Source: Methanomicrobiaceae archaeon (lineage in GTDB: Archaea; Halobacteriota; Methanomicrobia; Methanomicrobiales; Methanomicrobiaceae). From it: a DNA stretch of 64,000 bases. Position numbers and translations under genes: made by a program. Below the pieces are notes generated by a model, which saw only the letters and a program-made list of their open reading frames with translations, had not been told where the DNA came from and made no database searches. Positions 52,683 to 61,647 of this stretch are shown here, in pieces (the first letter of the stretch is position 1; each line of letters starts with the position of its first letter). The stretch covers positions 1 through 64,000 of the forward strand of contig JAFGNT010000021.1 of the NCBI GenBank assembly GCA_016926855.1, in the 5' to 3' direction.

Positions 52683-52754
52683 GTCCCGGTAGGGTAGAGG
52701 ATATCCTGAGAGCCTCCGGAGCTTTCGACCCGGGTTCAAGTCCCGGCCGGGGCG
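52683..52754 (+). tRNA. tRNA-Arg (anticodon CCG)
   Basis: The 72-base cloverleaf has acceptor GTCCCGG/CCGGGGC with one G-U pair and discriminator G. The anticodon stem AGAGC/GCTTT closes the loop CTCCGGA, giving anticodon CCG, which reads the arginine codon CGG. The T arm is CCGGG-TTCAAGT-CCCGG. CCA is not encoded. TTTTTATAC at 52650-52658 is a well-placed TATA box. An open frame across it is spurious. Confidence 0.88.
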
Positions 52755-52910
52755 TCGAAACGGGGGGGTTATATTCCCTCATTCTTTTGATCTTCAGATC
52801 GCTTGCACTGTTTCTTCAAAATTGAAATATTTTTCATGATCTGATATGTGAAATGGTATGCACATTTTATAATGCGGGCGGTCTTTTCTCCAAGATAAAA
52901 AAGAAGACTA

Positions 52911-53549
52911 TCAAACGCCCTCTCGCCTTCCCATCCCGTGGAACTGCCGCTTCAGCTCCTCAAGCCGCCGTTCCATGCATTTTTCGCTGGTTGTCATGCT
53001 CTTGATCGCATTCATCAGGTGCTCGCCGATCCGGATGCTGACGTCCGTGCGCAAGCTCAGTTCAAGCAGGCGGATGAGGCGCCGGAAGGTATCCACGCTT
53101 CCCGAGAGGTACCGGAATTCCTCGATCAGTTTCACATCCGCACCGGCACGCCGTGCAATCTCGACTTCCTGCTCTATCTGCACTTTTTTGTTCAGGATGT
53201 ACTCGATCACGTCAAAGAGTTCCCGGTGGGTTGTCGGAAGAAGAATATAGTCCTCGATGAGGCCGCCGTACTGCTGGATTTCCGCGGGTGTCAGGTGCTT
53301 TCCCGTGTGCATTGCGACCGGGATGTGGCGCGTTTCGGGTTCGTCCTTGATCCTCCGAAGCGTCTCCCACCCGCTCAGGGGGCGCATCTTCACGTCAAGA
53401 AGGATCAGGTCGGGTTTCGTCTCCTTCAGGAGCCGGAGGCACTCCTCACCGCTGCCTGCGCTGACCGGATGATATCCTCCCCGGTCGAGCATGGCCATCA
53501 GTACGTCAACGACCATCGGTGAATCATTCACTACCAGTATGGTATACAC
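52911..53549 (-). CDS. Response regulator with helical output region
   Basis: The 212-residue protein begins with a receiver domain: YTILVVNDSPMVVDVLMAML, the phosphoacceptor aspartate in DLILLDVKMRPLSGWETLRR and AMHTGKHLT, where the family's threonine is followed by a lysine. The second half is helical (EVEIARRAGADVKLIEEFRY then a Lys/Arg-rich end) without a known DNA-binding motif. It probably acts through protein contacts. No histidine kinase is adjacent. Confidence 0.85.
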   Translation of the reverse strand: MYTILVVNDSPMVVDVLMAMLDRGGYHPVSAGSGEECLRLLKETKPDLILLDVKMRPLSGWETLRRIKDEPETRHIPVAMHTGKHLTPAEIQQYGGLIEDYILLPTTHRELFDVIEYILNKKVQIEQEVEIARRAGADVKLIEEFRYLSGSVDTFRRLIRLLELSLRTDVSIRIGEHLMNAIKSMTTSEKCMERRLEELKRQFHGMGRREGV

Positions 53550-53703
53550 CCTCGATTCTCCCTCCCCCTCGATCCACGGTGTAAAGCCGACGCCTTAGTG
53601 CACGACCGGAACTACGATGACATTTCATTCCCTTTGGAGAATATAATACAATGCAAGGCACTTGAGGGGAGAGCCCGAAATCCCCTGACTATACCGGATC
53701 GTA

Positions 53704-54741
53704 TTACAGGTCGGGTTTTCCCTTCAGGGCTTCACCGAGCAGTCTGACTCCCGCTTCAATATCAGCGGTGTCCACCACTTCGACCGGCGAATGAATATAG
53801 CGTGTTGCTATGGAGAGCGGAATGCTCGGGATGCCGCCACGCACGAGGTGAATGATGGTCGCATCCGTATTGCCGCCGGTACCCACCTCCAGCTGATACG
53901 GGATGCCGGCCGTTTCGGCAGTCTCCCGGAGCCATGAGACCATCTTCTGGTGGGCCAGAAGCCCGCGGCCCATCGCACTGACCAGCACGAGCACCGGCCC
54001 CTTGCCCATCTCGACGGAGGCTTCCTTCTTCGTGACGCCCGGGTGGTCCCCGGGGATGGTGACATCGGTGGCGATGGCGCAGTCGGGATTTAAGGAAAAA
54101 GCACTGACCTTCGCGCCCTTGAGCCCGACTTCCTCCTGCACCGTGAAAACGCCGTAAATCGTATGGGGCGATGTGACGGTCTTCAGCGTTTGTATCAGGA
54201 GCGCAACTCCCACCCGGTTATCGAAAGCCTTCCCGGTGAGCCGCCCGTTCGCCAGCTCCGTACATTCGCGGTCGATGGTAACGGGGGTGCCTATCTCGAT
54301 GCCCATTGAGGCCGCATCTTCGGCGCTGATTGCCCCGATATCAATGAACATGTCCTCGATCTTGATCTCCTTCTTCCGCTCTTCGGGGTCCATCACATGC
54401 GGTGGTTTTGCTCCGATAACGCCGGTGATCCGCCCTTTGGTGCCGTGAAGGATAACCCGCTGGGTAAAGAGGACGGGCCCGAACCATCCCCCGATGGGCA
54501 CGAATTTCAGGAAGCCGTTCTCGTCGATGTACTGGACCATCAGGCCGATTTCGTCCATGTGGGATGCGACCATGATTGAAAAGTCGTCCCCCTTCTTGAC
54601 GGCGATGAGGTTTCCCATCGCGTCTTCGCGCAGTTCGTCCACATGCCCCTGCAGCTCGTCACGGATGATCCGGCTGATGCTGCCTTCGAAGCCCGACACC
54701 CCGTGGGCATCGGCGAGTTTTTTCAGAAGTTCCCTGACCAT
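53704..54741 (-). CDS. M42 family aminopeptidase (TET-like)
   Basis: The 345-residue metallopeptidase has the dinuclear-metal residues of M42 enzymes: IMVASHMDEIGLMVQYID, LTGKAFDNRVGVALLIQTL, VFTVQEEVGLKGAKVSAF, CAIATDVTIPGDHPG and RYIHSPVEVVDTAD. Relatives form large tetrahedral dodecamers that trim peptides after proteasomal degradation. GAGGAAT lies before the ATG. Three minus-strand genes follow each other here, with the aminotransferase only nine bases upstream, so they are probably one operon. Confidence 0.92.
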   Translation of the reverse strand: MVRELLKKLADAHGVSGFEGSISRIIRDELQGHVDELREDAMGNLIAVKKGDDFSIMVASHMDEIGLMVQYIDENGFLKFVPIGGWFGPVLFTQRVILHGTKGRITGVIGAKPPHVMDPEERKKEIKIEDMFIDIGAISAEDAASMGIEIGTPVTIDRECTELANGRLTGKAFDNRVGVALLIQTLKTVTSPHTIYGVFTVQEEVGLKGAKVSAFSLNPDCAIATDVTIPGDHPGVTKKEASVEMGKGPVLVLVSAMGRGLLAHQKMVSWLRETAETAGIPYQLEVGTGGNTDATIIHLVRGGIPSIPLSIATRYIHSPVEVVDTADIEAGVRLLGEALKGKPDL

Positions 54742-54750
54742 TGTAATTCC

Positions 54751-55851
54751 TCATAATGTACCGAACCGGTCGAGTGCCCGCCGGAGATTCTCGCGGGAGG
54801 TCGCGTAGCTCAGGCGAGCGTAATCGGGCGCATTATTCCCGAACGCACTTCCCGGGACAATCAGGAGGCCTTTTGCGACGGCTTCCTGTATGCGGTCGCG
54901 TTCTATCGGCAGGAAGACATAAAATGCGCCCTCCGGCCGGGGAAACGAATACCCGAGTGCGGATAGCCCGTCGTAGAAGAGGTCACGCCGTGCCCGGTAT
55001 TCCTCGCGCATGGCGGCGACCGGAGACTGATCGCCCGTATATGCAGCCACCGCCGCATACTGGGCGATGGACGTGGCGCATGCCTGGCAGTACTGGTGAA
55101 CCTTGATGCACGCATCGATATACTCCTTCGGTGCCGCGAGGTACCCGATCCGCCAGCCCGTCATGGCGTACGTCTTGCTGGTCGCATTGATGGTAATGAC
55201 GTCCTCACCGAACCGCGCTGCGCTGACATGGCGGGATTCGTAGATGAAGTGCTCGTATACTTCGTCGCTGATGACGGTGACGTGCCGGTCCTGTGCATAC
55301 TCGACAAGTGCACGGATGGTCGATTCGGGTTCGACCATTCCGGTCGGATTCGAGGGACTGTTCAGGACGAGGATTCTCGCCCCGTCCATCCGCTCCTTTG
55401 CCGCCTCCACATCAAGGTGAAGTGTGTCGTCGAACGGAAGACCGATCGGCCGCCCTCCTGCAATGGAAGCGAGCGGTGCGTACGATACGAACCCGGGATC
55501 GGGCACCAGCACGCGGTCGCCCTCGTTGACCAGTGCCATCATCGCGAGATGCAGCGCCTCGCTCCCCCCGGCCGAAACGAGAATCCGGTCGGGACCATAG
55601 GAGAGGCCGTTTTCGCGCTTAAGTTTATCGGCAATTGCGGTGCGCAGTTCGGGTATGCCCGCATTCGGGGTATACCCCGTTTTTCCCTCCCGGATTGCCC
55701 GGATTGCAGCCTCCTTGATATGATCCGGCGTGTCGAAATCGGGCTGGCCGATGCCTAAATTGACCGCGTCCGGCCCGCCTGCATCAAAAAGTTTCCGTAT
55801 TCCCGACTCGGCGATCCCGTCGATTCGCCGGGCACAGCGGTAGGTAACCAT
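54751..55851 (-). CDS. Class I pyridoxal-phosphate aminotransferase
   Basis: The 366-residue enzyme is a fold type I aminotransferase: VNLGIGQPDFDTPDHIKEA, LVSAGGSEALHLAMMALVNE, LVLNSPSNPTGMVEP, VISDEVYEHFIYE, the PLP lysine in TINATSKTYAMTGWRIGYL and GAFYVFLPI near the end. Relatives act on aspartate, aromatic amino acids or alanine; the specificity is not visible. AGGAGG nine bases before the ATG at 55851 supports that start over one six codons upstream. Confidence 0.92.
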   Translation of the reverse strand: MVTYRCARRIDGIAESGIRKLFDAGGPDAVNLGIGQPDFDTPDHIKEAAIRAIREGKTGYTPNAGIPELRTAIADKLKRENGLSYGPDRILVSAGGSEALHLAMMALVNEGDRVLVPDPGFVSYAPLASIAGGRPIGLPFDDTLHLDVEAAKERMDGARILVLNSPSNPTGMVEPESTIRALVEYAQDRHVTVISDEVYEHFIYESRHVSAARFGEDVITINATSKTYAMTGWRIGYLAAPKEYIDACIKVHQYCQACATSIAQYAAVAAYTGDQSPVAAMREEYRARRDLFYDGLSALGYSFPRPEGAFYVFLPIERDRIQEAVAKGLLIVPGSAFGNNAPDYARLSYATSRENLRRALDRFGTL

Positions 55852-55865
55852 AACGTGTTTCCTCC

Positions 55866-56468
55866 TCACTCGATGTTCGCATGACGGTCTTTCAAGTCCT
55901 CGATGTCACAGTGGGTAATCTCCATGAGTGCCGAGATCATCGCGTCGGCAAAGACCATGGCGGCCGTCTCGAAGAGTGTGCCGAGGGGAGCGAAGGATTT
56001 GTGTTCGCCGGTCATCTGGCGGATTTCGAACTCGGCGGATTCATCCTCCACATCATCACGCTGGTTTTCGATGATCACCACGCAGTCCGCTATGCGTCCC
56101 ATGCGAGAGTCCTTTTTTGAGGTGACAAGACACAGTCGCCCTCCGATCTCCTTTGCCTTCTCCGAGAGTTCTGCCACGGTTTTCGTCTCCCCGGATCCCG
56201 AGAACGCGACAATCGTATCTCCCTCTTTCATGGCAGGAGTGATGGTTTCGCCCACGACATAGGACTGCAGCCCGAGGTGCATCAGGCGCATCGCGAAGGA
56301 TTTGGCAACGAGGCCGGAACGGCCTGCGCCAAGCACGTAGATCCGCCGTGCGGCAAGGAGTTCCTGTAAAAACTGTTCAATCTCGTCGTCGGAGAGCCGG
56401 TCGGCGGTCGAACGGATCTTCGAGGCCATCAACCGCATCATCTCCTGGACACTGTAACATCCGTTCAT
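55866..56468 (-). CDS. hxlB: 6-Phospho-3-hexuloisomerase (SIS domain)
   Basis: The 200-residue SIS-domain protein has RRIYVLGAGRSGLVAKSFAM and GLQSYVVGETITPAMKEGD, then TIVAFSGSGETKTVAELSEK and a C-terminal segment FETAAMVFADAMISALMEI, all typical of hexulose-6-phosphate isomerase. In archaea it interconverts fructose 6-phosphate and 3-hexulose 6-phosphate so that the reverse RuMP route can make ribulose 5-phosphate. Its Hps partner is not in the window. The ATG at 56468 (MNGCYSVQEMM) is preferred to a start 44 codons upstream. Confidence 0.9.
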   Translation of the reverse strand: MNGCYSVQEMMRLMASKIRSTADRLSDDEIEQFLQELLAARRIYVLGAGRSGLVAKSFAMRLMHLGLQSYVVGETITPAMKEGDTIVAFSGSGETKTVAELSEKAKEIGGRLCLVTSKKDSRMGRIADCVVIIENQRDDVEDESAEFEIRQMTGEHKSFAPLGTLFETAAMVFADAMISALMEITHCDIEDLKDRHANIE

Positions 56469-56600
56469 ACGTGGCTTAGGATACGAGAAGATACTACTTG
56501 AGAATATCGTTTGCCGGGGCAGATAACCGGGCATCCCCCGGGAAACCCTGCCGCCGCCGTTTCCGAAATATATTTTGTGTGCCGGAACATACTCCCGCAT

Positions 56601-56732
56601 ATGCCCACATGCCGGGACTGCCTGTATTACGAGCCGAAAAACGAAACGACGGGGACCTGCACGATCAACGGCCCGACGGATGGGGATCGCGACAGCGGGC
56701 GCTGCCCCTCGCGAACGTTCCGCCCGAAGTAA
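56601..56732 (+). CDS. Tiny four-cysteine metal-binding protein (43 aa)
   Basis: From the ATG at 56601 the protein starts MPTCRDCLYYEPKNETTG and carries C-x2-C (residues 4-7), a third cysteine near residue 20 and a fourth in GRCPSRTFRPK. The spacing recalls tiny HiPIP- or zinc-ribbon-type proteins such as the small subunits of some glycyl radical enzymes, though no such enzyme is adjacent. A TATA-like AAATATATTTT about 30 bases upstream supports a short leader starting near 56596. Confidence 0.7.
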   Translation: MPTCRDCLYYEPKNETTGTCTINGPTDGDRDSGRCPSRTFRPK

Positions 56733-56813
56733 CCAAAGATGCAGGCCGACAGGGTGATTCGGTGAGGAAACACTAATACGTCCCCGGCGAAAGGATGTAT
56801 AACCTGAACCGGG

Positions 56814-57656
56814 GTGCTTTCCCTGTCCCTGTCTCCCTACTATTCCGCCGACGGCGTACTCTTATACCTCGGGGACTGCATTGCCTGCCTTGCTGAGCTC
56901 CCGCCGGAGTCCGTCGACCTGATATTCGCAGATCCCCCGTATAATCTCTCAAACGGCGGCTTCACGTGCCATTCCGGGCAGCGGGCACCCGTAGAAAAGG
57001 GCGCATGGGATGTCAGCAGGGGAATTGTCGAAGATTTCTCCTTTCACCGAACCTGGATCGAGGCGTGCCGGCACGTCCTGAAGGATAACGGGAGCATCTG
57101 GATCAGCGGGACGTACCATTCCATATATGCCTGCGGCTATGCCCTGCAACAGGCGGGCTATCATATCCTGAATGATATCTGCTGGTTCAAGCCGAATGCA
57201 CCCCCGAACCTGAGCAGGCGGTACTTTACCGCGAGCCACGAAACGCTGATCTGGGCACGGAAGAGCCCGCAGGGCAGGCATACCTTTCAGTATGACCTGA
57301 TGAGGGACGGCGACTGGGATCGCACCGATCCGCTGAAAAAATCCGGGAAGCAGATGCGGTCCGTCTGGAGCATTCCGGCGCCGAAACCCGGGGAAAAACG
57401 GTATGGAAAACACCCCACGCAAAAGCCGCTTGCCCTGCTTTCCCGTATTATCGCCGCGTCATCAAAAGAAGGCGATACGGTCCTCGATCCCTTCACCGGC
57501 AGTTCGACAACGGGAATTGCGGCACGCCTGATGAACCGGCGGTTCATCGGGATCGACACAGACAGCAATTACCTCGACCTCTCGGTCAGGAGATTTGACA
57601 ATCAGCTGTCAACGGGTGACGGATCTGGTAACGGGAATAAAAAAAAGAATGAATGA
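56814..57656 (+). CDS. Orphan DNA adenine/cytosine-N4 methyltransferase
   Basis: The 280-residue enzyme is a beta-type DNA amino-methyltransferase: the catalytic motif FADPPYNLSNGGF comes before the SAM motif VLDPFTGSSTTGIAARLMNR, with IDTDSNYLDLSVRRF at the end. DPPY favours N6-adenine, but N4-cytosine enzymes of this layout exist. The target region carries TYHSIYACGYALQQAGYHI and SRRYFTASHETLIWARKS. No restriction endonuclease is adjacent, so it appears solitary. Start is GTG at 56814. The C-terminal GNGNKKKNE tail is very polar. Confidence 0.9.
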   Translation: MLSLSLSPYYSADGVLLYLGDCIACLAELPPESVDLIFADPPYNLSNGGFTCHSGQRAPVEKGAWDVSRGIVEDFSFHRTWIEACRHVLKDNGSIWISGTYHSIYACGYALQQAGYHILNDICWFKPNAPPNLSRRYFTASHETLIWARKSPQGRHTFQYDLMRDGDWDRTDPLKKSGKQMRSVWSIPAPKPGEKRYGKHPTQKPLALLSRIIAASSKEGDTVLDPFTGSSTTGIAARLMNRRFIGIDTDSNYLDLSVRRFDNQLSTGDGSGNGNKKKNE

Positions 57657-57673
57657 AGTTTTTCACTAAAAGC

Positions 57674-57979
57674 TCATTTTTTCTGTTTTTCGATCTCCTC
57701 TTCGACCTCGCGGTACCCCTTCTCATAGAAGGACTCCTCGTCGGGGGCCAGTTCCTTGAGAAGGCGGAGGAATTCTCCGGCATGCACCTTCTCTTCATCC
57801 GCGATGTCGCGGAGCACTTCCCGTGCGAGTATATTATCGGTCGATTCGGCGAGCTGGATGTACATCTGGACGGCTTCGAATTCAGCCGCTACCATGAAGC
57901 GTATCGCCCGAATCAGCTCTTCATGGGTTACTTTGCGGTCGTGTGCAAGACCTGAAAATGGATTTCCGAAATCCGGCAT
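57674..57979 (-). CDS. Encapsulated-ferritin-like protein
   Basis: The 101-residue protein has two helices with iron ligands, IRAIRFMVAAEFEAVQMYIQ and REVLRDIADEEKVHAGEF, matching the E and EExxH pattern of the ferritin-like cargo domain of Pyrococcus encapsulins. Other members assemble as decameric ferroxidases inside encapsulin shells. No encapsulin shell gene is adjacent. An acidic tail EEEIEKQKK ends the protein. It is divergent from the gene at 58111, with an AT-rich shared promoter. Confidence 0.78.
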   Translation of the reverse strand: MPDFGNPFSGLAHDRKVTHEELIRAIRFMVAAEFEAVQMYIQLAESTDNILAREVLRDIADEEKVHAGEFLRLLKELAPDEESFYEKGYREVEEEIEKQKK

Positions 57980-58110
57980 TTTTTCTTCCTCCTGTATAAT
58001 GTATCTTTTCCTTATCGTTCAATTACAAATATATTTCGTAATCCGTGGGAAACGAATTCAATCAATTCCATTTATCCGTTCCCGGACCAAACCATTTGCC
58101 CGGAAACACC

Positions 58111-58521
58111 ATGCCGCACGAATCACACGATACGCCGGACACAGCCGCAGCAGAACTCTGCGAATCAATCGGGCTGAAAGCGGGAGACGTCGTCGACATC
58201 CGGAAACTCAGGGCTCTCTGCACAACGCACGGTATCGATGCATACCTGTACTGGGAGGAGGACCTTGCACGGAAAGGCGACCTCGAACGCGATCTCCGGG
58301 ACTATGCCGGGATTCCCGAGGAGAACAGGCCGTTCATCCGTATCGACGCTTTTTTAAAATTTTTTACGGAAACATACGCCATGTACCCGAAGAGCACCGA
58401 CGAACTGTTCGAGGCAATTCCCCTACGGATCACAATCATGTCGTGCGGCAGGCGGTCGTCGGCTGAGAAAAAGGCATACCTGATCGGGCTGATGCCGTTT
58501 CTCGATGAGATGGACGCCTGA
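58111..58521 (+). CDS. Protein of unknown function (136 aa)
   Basis: The protein starts MPHESHDTPDTAAAELCESI and is acidic, with segments such as GDVVDIRKLRALCTTHGIDA, FFTETYAMYPKSTDELFEA and a C-terminal AYLIGLMPFLDEMDA. A TATA-like AAATATATTTC near 58030-58038 puts the transcript start near 58060, which excludes the GTG at 58045 and favours the ATG at 58111. No family recognised; helical throughout and without cysteine pairs. Confidence 0.6.
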   Translation: MPHESHDTPDTAAAELCESIGLKAGDVVDIRKLRALCTTHGIDAYLYWEEDLARKGDLERDLRDYAGIPEENRPFIRIDAFLKFFTETYAMYPKSTDELFEAIPLRITIMSCGRRSSAEKKAYLIGLMPFLDEMDA

Positions 58522-58536
58522 TCCCGTACCAACCCT

Positions 58537-59115
58537 TTACTCCTGCAGCCGTCCCGCGGCTTTCAGAAAGGCGTCAATCCGACGGTGGTCCTTGACACCG
58601 GGACGGATTTCGACCCCGGTGCAGACGTCGACCGCATACGGCCGTATGGTCCTGATTGCCTCCGCGACATTCTCCGGTGTCAGGCCGCCGGCCAGTATCA
58701 CCGGGAGGGGTGATTCCCTGACAAGAAGCCGTGCGGCAACCGTGTCATACAGCCGCCCGCTGCCATGGCTCTCATCGAGGAGGAGGGCGTCGCCTCCCGC
58801 CGGAACAGCGCCGGGGTCCCGGATCATCCGGATCACCCGGCTGGAGCGGTCCGGGGGGGCCGGAAAAGGGTGGGAGATCTGGACGGCGCCGGGGCGAAGG
58901 GAGAGGATGCGGTTAAATTCATCCGGGTCAGGGGTATGGGTGACAGCCACGGTCGTGGTGAAAGGCCCCACCGCGTCGAATATCTCTCCGGCAACCTCCA
59001 GCGGCACGGACCGGGGCGACCTGCTGCAGACTACCACCCCGACGGCATCGGCTCCCGCCGATTCCGCATACGTCGCGTCCTCAACACGTGTAATGCCGCA
59101 TATTTTAACCCGCAT
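58537..59115 (-). CDS. trpF: Phosphoribosylanthranilate isomerase
   Basis: The 192-residue TIM-barrel enzyme has the catalytic cysteine in MRVKICGITRVEDA, GADAVGVVVCSRSPR, LLLDESHGSGRLYD, LAGGLTPENVAEAI and the phosphate-binding end VDVCTGVEIRPGVKD. It isomerises the anthranilate sugar in tryptophan synthesis. It stands apart from any other trp gene in this window. The ATG at 59115 is chosen since the family begins at this strand. Confidence 0.93.
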   Translation of the reverse strand: MRVKICGITRVEDATYAESAGADAVGVVVCSRSPRSVPLEVAGEIFDAVGPFTTTVAVTHTPDPDEFNRILSLRPGAVQISHPFPAPPDRSSRVIRMIRDPGAVPAGGDALLLDESHGSGRLYDTVAARLLVRESPLPVILAGGLTPENVAEAIRTIRPYAVDVCTGVEIRPGVKDHRRIDAFLKAAGRLQE

Positions 59116-59155
59116 CGAAAGTCCTCCACACTCTGACGTTTTTGTTCCCTGTTCC

Positions 59156-59386
59156 CTATCGTCTGCGGTACGCATATAAGGTCATATCGTCGTATTCCTT
59201 CTTCGTCAGGGCAGCGCTCGTGCGCCTGCAGGCGGGGTGGTTAAAACGCCGGAAAAACAGGGTGCCGTGCAGGGCTATGCCGGCAGTGCGGCAGGCACCT
59301 TTGCCCTCGTGGCAGTGCTCTCCTTCCGGCTTGCCGGTGTGCACGGTGCGGGTGGCAGGGAGAGAAAGGAAATAGGGCGGTGACAC
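59156..59386 (-). CDS. Possible small Cys/His-containing protein (76 aa)
   Basis: The frame ends in a coding-like LFFRRFNHPACRRTSAALTK and YDDMTLYAYRRR, with GEHCHEGKGACRTAGIAL earlier. It ends 40 bases upstream of trpF on the same strand. The N-terminal 25 residues look less natural and overlap the start of the plus-strand aldehyde dehydrogenase by seven bases. The product could be a zinc-binding peptide. Family not recognised. Confidence 0.4.
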   Translation of the reverse strand: MSPPYFLSLPATRTVHTGKPEGEHCHEGKGACRTAGIALHGTLFFRRFNHPACRRTSAALTKKEYDDMTLYAYRRR

Positions 59387-60831
59387 ACCCTACTGTCACC
59401 ATGAAGATGCTCGTAGACGGTGCATGGGTGCCATCAGCCGGGGACCGGTGGCTTGATGTCCGGAATCCTGCAACCGGAGAGGTCATTGACCGGGTCCCGC
59501 ACGGGACGGAGGAGGACATCGGTGCAGCCGTCGATGCCGCCGGACATGCGTTCGACCGGTGGTCTGCCGTGCCGCCCCGGGAGCGGGGGAAACGGCTCTT
59601 TTTTGCGGCGCAGGAGATCCGGAAACGGGCGGACGAAATCGCCCGGCTGCTCACGCGTGAACAGGGCAAACCCCTTGCGGAAGCACACAATGAGGTCCTC
59701 GGCGCTGCACACGTGCTCGAATATTATGCATCAATATCGGGGACACTCACCGGGACCTCGGCGACAATCCCGGGGAACGGGTATGCGGCGGTGGTGAAAA
59801 AGCCGCTCGGAGTCTGCGGTGCGATCATTCCGTGGAATATGCCGGTACTCATTCCGGCGTGGAAACTCGGGCCCATGCTGCTTGCGGGGAATACGGTGGT
59901 GCTCAAGCCCTCGCAGAGCACGCCCCTCGCCGCCCTGCAGATCGCCCTTCTCGTGCAGGACGCCGTGGGAGTCCCGGGTGCCCTGAACGTCGTTACGGGA
60001 ACAGGTAGCGAGGCAGGGGAGGCGCTTGTCCGCCACCCCGCCATCCGCCATGTCTCATTTACGGGGCAGACGGAGACCGGAAAACGAATCGCGATGCTTG
60101 CATCCGGCGGGCTGAAGACTGTTACCCTCGAGCTCGGCGGGAGCGACCCGATGATCGTCTGCGCCGATGCCGATCTCGACGCCGCAGTGGAGGGTGCCGT
60201 CCGGGGGCGGTTTTATAACTGCGGCCAGACCTGCACGGCAGTGAAAAGGCTCTATGTCGACGCTGCCATTGCGGGACCGTTTTGTGACCGGCTTACGAAG
60301 CGGGTGTGCGCATTGCGGGTGGGAGACGGCCTCGCGCCGGGCACCGATATGGGGCCGCTCCACCGCGAAGAGGAGCGGGCACGGCTGCTGCACCTCCTCG
60401 CGGAGATGCGGGCGACGGGTGACGGCCGTCTCGCTGCCGGCGGAGATGTGCCGGATGACCCGGGCCTTCGCAACGGGCATTTCCTTACTCCCACACTCGT
60501 CACGGATATGTCCCCGGACTCCGCACTCGTCCGCGAGGAAATCTTCGGGCCGGTGCTTCCCGTGACGATCGTAACCGGGATTGACGAAGCAATAGCGCTC
60601 GCAAACCGCACACGGTACGGCCTTGGCGCATCGGTCTGGACCCGGCACCTCCCCACCGCCGCACGGGCTGCCGAAGAGCTTGAATGCGGGATCTTCTGGG
60701 TCAACCAGCACCTGAGAATTCCTCCCGACGTGCCGTTCGGGGGAGTCGGGGAGAGCGGCATCGGCAGGGAAAACGGGCCGGATGCCCCCGGGCGGTATAT
60801 GCGAACGCAGACGATTCTCATGAAACCATAG
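59380..60831 (+). CDS. Aldehyde dehydrogenase family enzyme
   Basis: The 483-residue enzyme has all ALDH landmarks: GVCGAIIPWNMPVLIPAWKL, KPSQSTPLAALQIALL, the NAD loop VSFTGQTETGKRIAM, the base in VTLELGGSDPMIVCADADLD, the nucleophile in YNCGQTCTAVKRLYVD and EEIFGPVLPVTIV. Substrate range cannot be told; it groups by layout with succinate-semialdehyde and lactaldehyde dehydrogenases. Start is a GTG at 59380 after AAGGAAAT. The exonuclease III gene follows after 15 bases. Confidence 0.9.
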   Translation: MTHPTVTMKMLVDGAWVPSAGDRWLDVRNPATGEVIDRVPHGTEEDIGAAVDAAGHAFDRWSAVPPRERGKRLFFAAQEIRKRADEIARLLTREQGKPLAEAHNEVLGAAHVLEYYASISGTLTGTSATIPGNGYAAVVKKPLGVCGAIIPWNMPVLIPAWKLGPMLLAGNTVVLKPSQSTPLAALQIALLVQDAVGVPGALNVVTGTGSEAGEALVRHPAIRHVSFTGQTETGKRIAMLASGGLKTVTLELGGSDPMIVCADADLDAAVEGAVRGRFYNCGQTCTAVKRLYVDAAIAGPFCDRLTKRVCALRVGDGLAPGTDMGPLHREEERARLLHLLAEMRATGDGRLAAGGDVPDDPGLRNGHFLTPTLVTDMSPDSALVREEIFGPVLPVTIVTGIDEAIALANRTRYGLGASVWTRHLPTAARAAEELECGIFWVNQHLRIPPDVPFGGVGESGIGRENGPDAPGRYMRTQTILMKP

Positions 60832-60846
60832 CAGGAGTTGTGTGCG

Positions 60847-61647
60847 ATGGAAAGACGGGAACACTCCGGAAAGACGCTTTGCATCGTCTCGTGGAACGTG
60901 AACGGCCTGCGTGCCGTGCTGAAGAAAGGATCCTTTGCGTTTATCGCGGACACGAAACCCGATATACTCTGCATCCAGGAGACGAAAGCCCATGCCGACC
61001 AGGTACCCTCCGACATGCGGGAGCTTTCCGGTTACCGGGCCTATTTCTCATCCGCTGAAAAAAAGGGCTACAGCGGGGTTGCACTCTTCACCCGGCATGA
61101 ACCGGAGGAGGTGTCGTACGGTTTCGGGATCGATCGCTTCGACACCGAAGGGCGGATACTGATCGCACGGTATCCTGACTTTGATCTCATGAACATCTAT
61201 TTCCCGAACGGCAAGGCGTCAAAGGAGCGTCTGGAGTACAAGATGGACTTCTATGAAGCCTGCCGAACCGAAGCGGTACGAAGGGTCCGGGCCGGCAGGC
61301 ACGTGATCATCTGCGGGGATGTGAACACGGCGCACACGGAGCTCGACATCGCACGCCCGAAAGAGAACGAAAAACGATCCGGGTTCCTCCCGGAGGAGCG
61401 GGCATGGATCGACAGCCTCCTTGCAAGCGGCTTTGTGGACACCTTCCGGATATTCTCCCCCGACGGAGGGCAGTATACCTGGTGGGACCTGAAAACACGG
61501 GCGCGGGAGCGCAATGTCGGATGGAGAATCGATTATTTTTTCGTCGATACATCCTTCTCCTCCCGTGTCCGCGACAGCCGGATTCTCGGGACTATCATGG
61601 GATCGGACCACTGCCCGATCCTGCTCGAGGTGGGTGAGGAGCCATGA
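60847..61647 (+). CDS. xth: Exodeoxyribonuclease III / AP endonuclease
   Basis: The 266-residue enzyme has the exonuclease III order: [50 protein letters not shown], the metal/catalytic segment [35 protein letters not shown] and [11 protein letters not shown] at the end. It cuts DNA at abasic sites and trims 3' ends. CAGGAG lies nine bases before the ATG at 60847. Its stop overlaps the YwbE gene. Confidence 0.93.
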   Translation: MERREHSGKTLCIVSWNVNGLRAVLKKGSFAFIADTKPDILCIQETKAHADQVPSDMRELSGYRAYFSSAEKKGYSGVALFTRHEPEEVSYGFGIDRFDTEGRILIARYPDFDLMNIYFPNGKASKERLEYKMDFYEACRTEAVRRVRAGRHVIICGDVNTAHTELDIARPKENEKRSGFLPEERAWIDSLLASGFVDTFRIFSPDGGQYTWWDLKTRARERNVGWRIDYFFVDTSFSSRVRDSRILGTIMGSDHCPILLEVGEEP

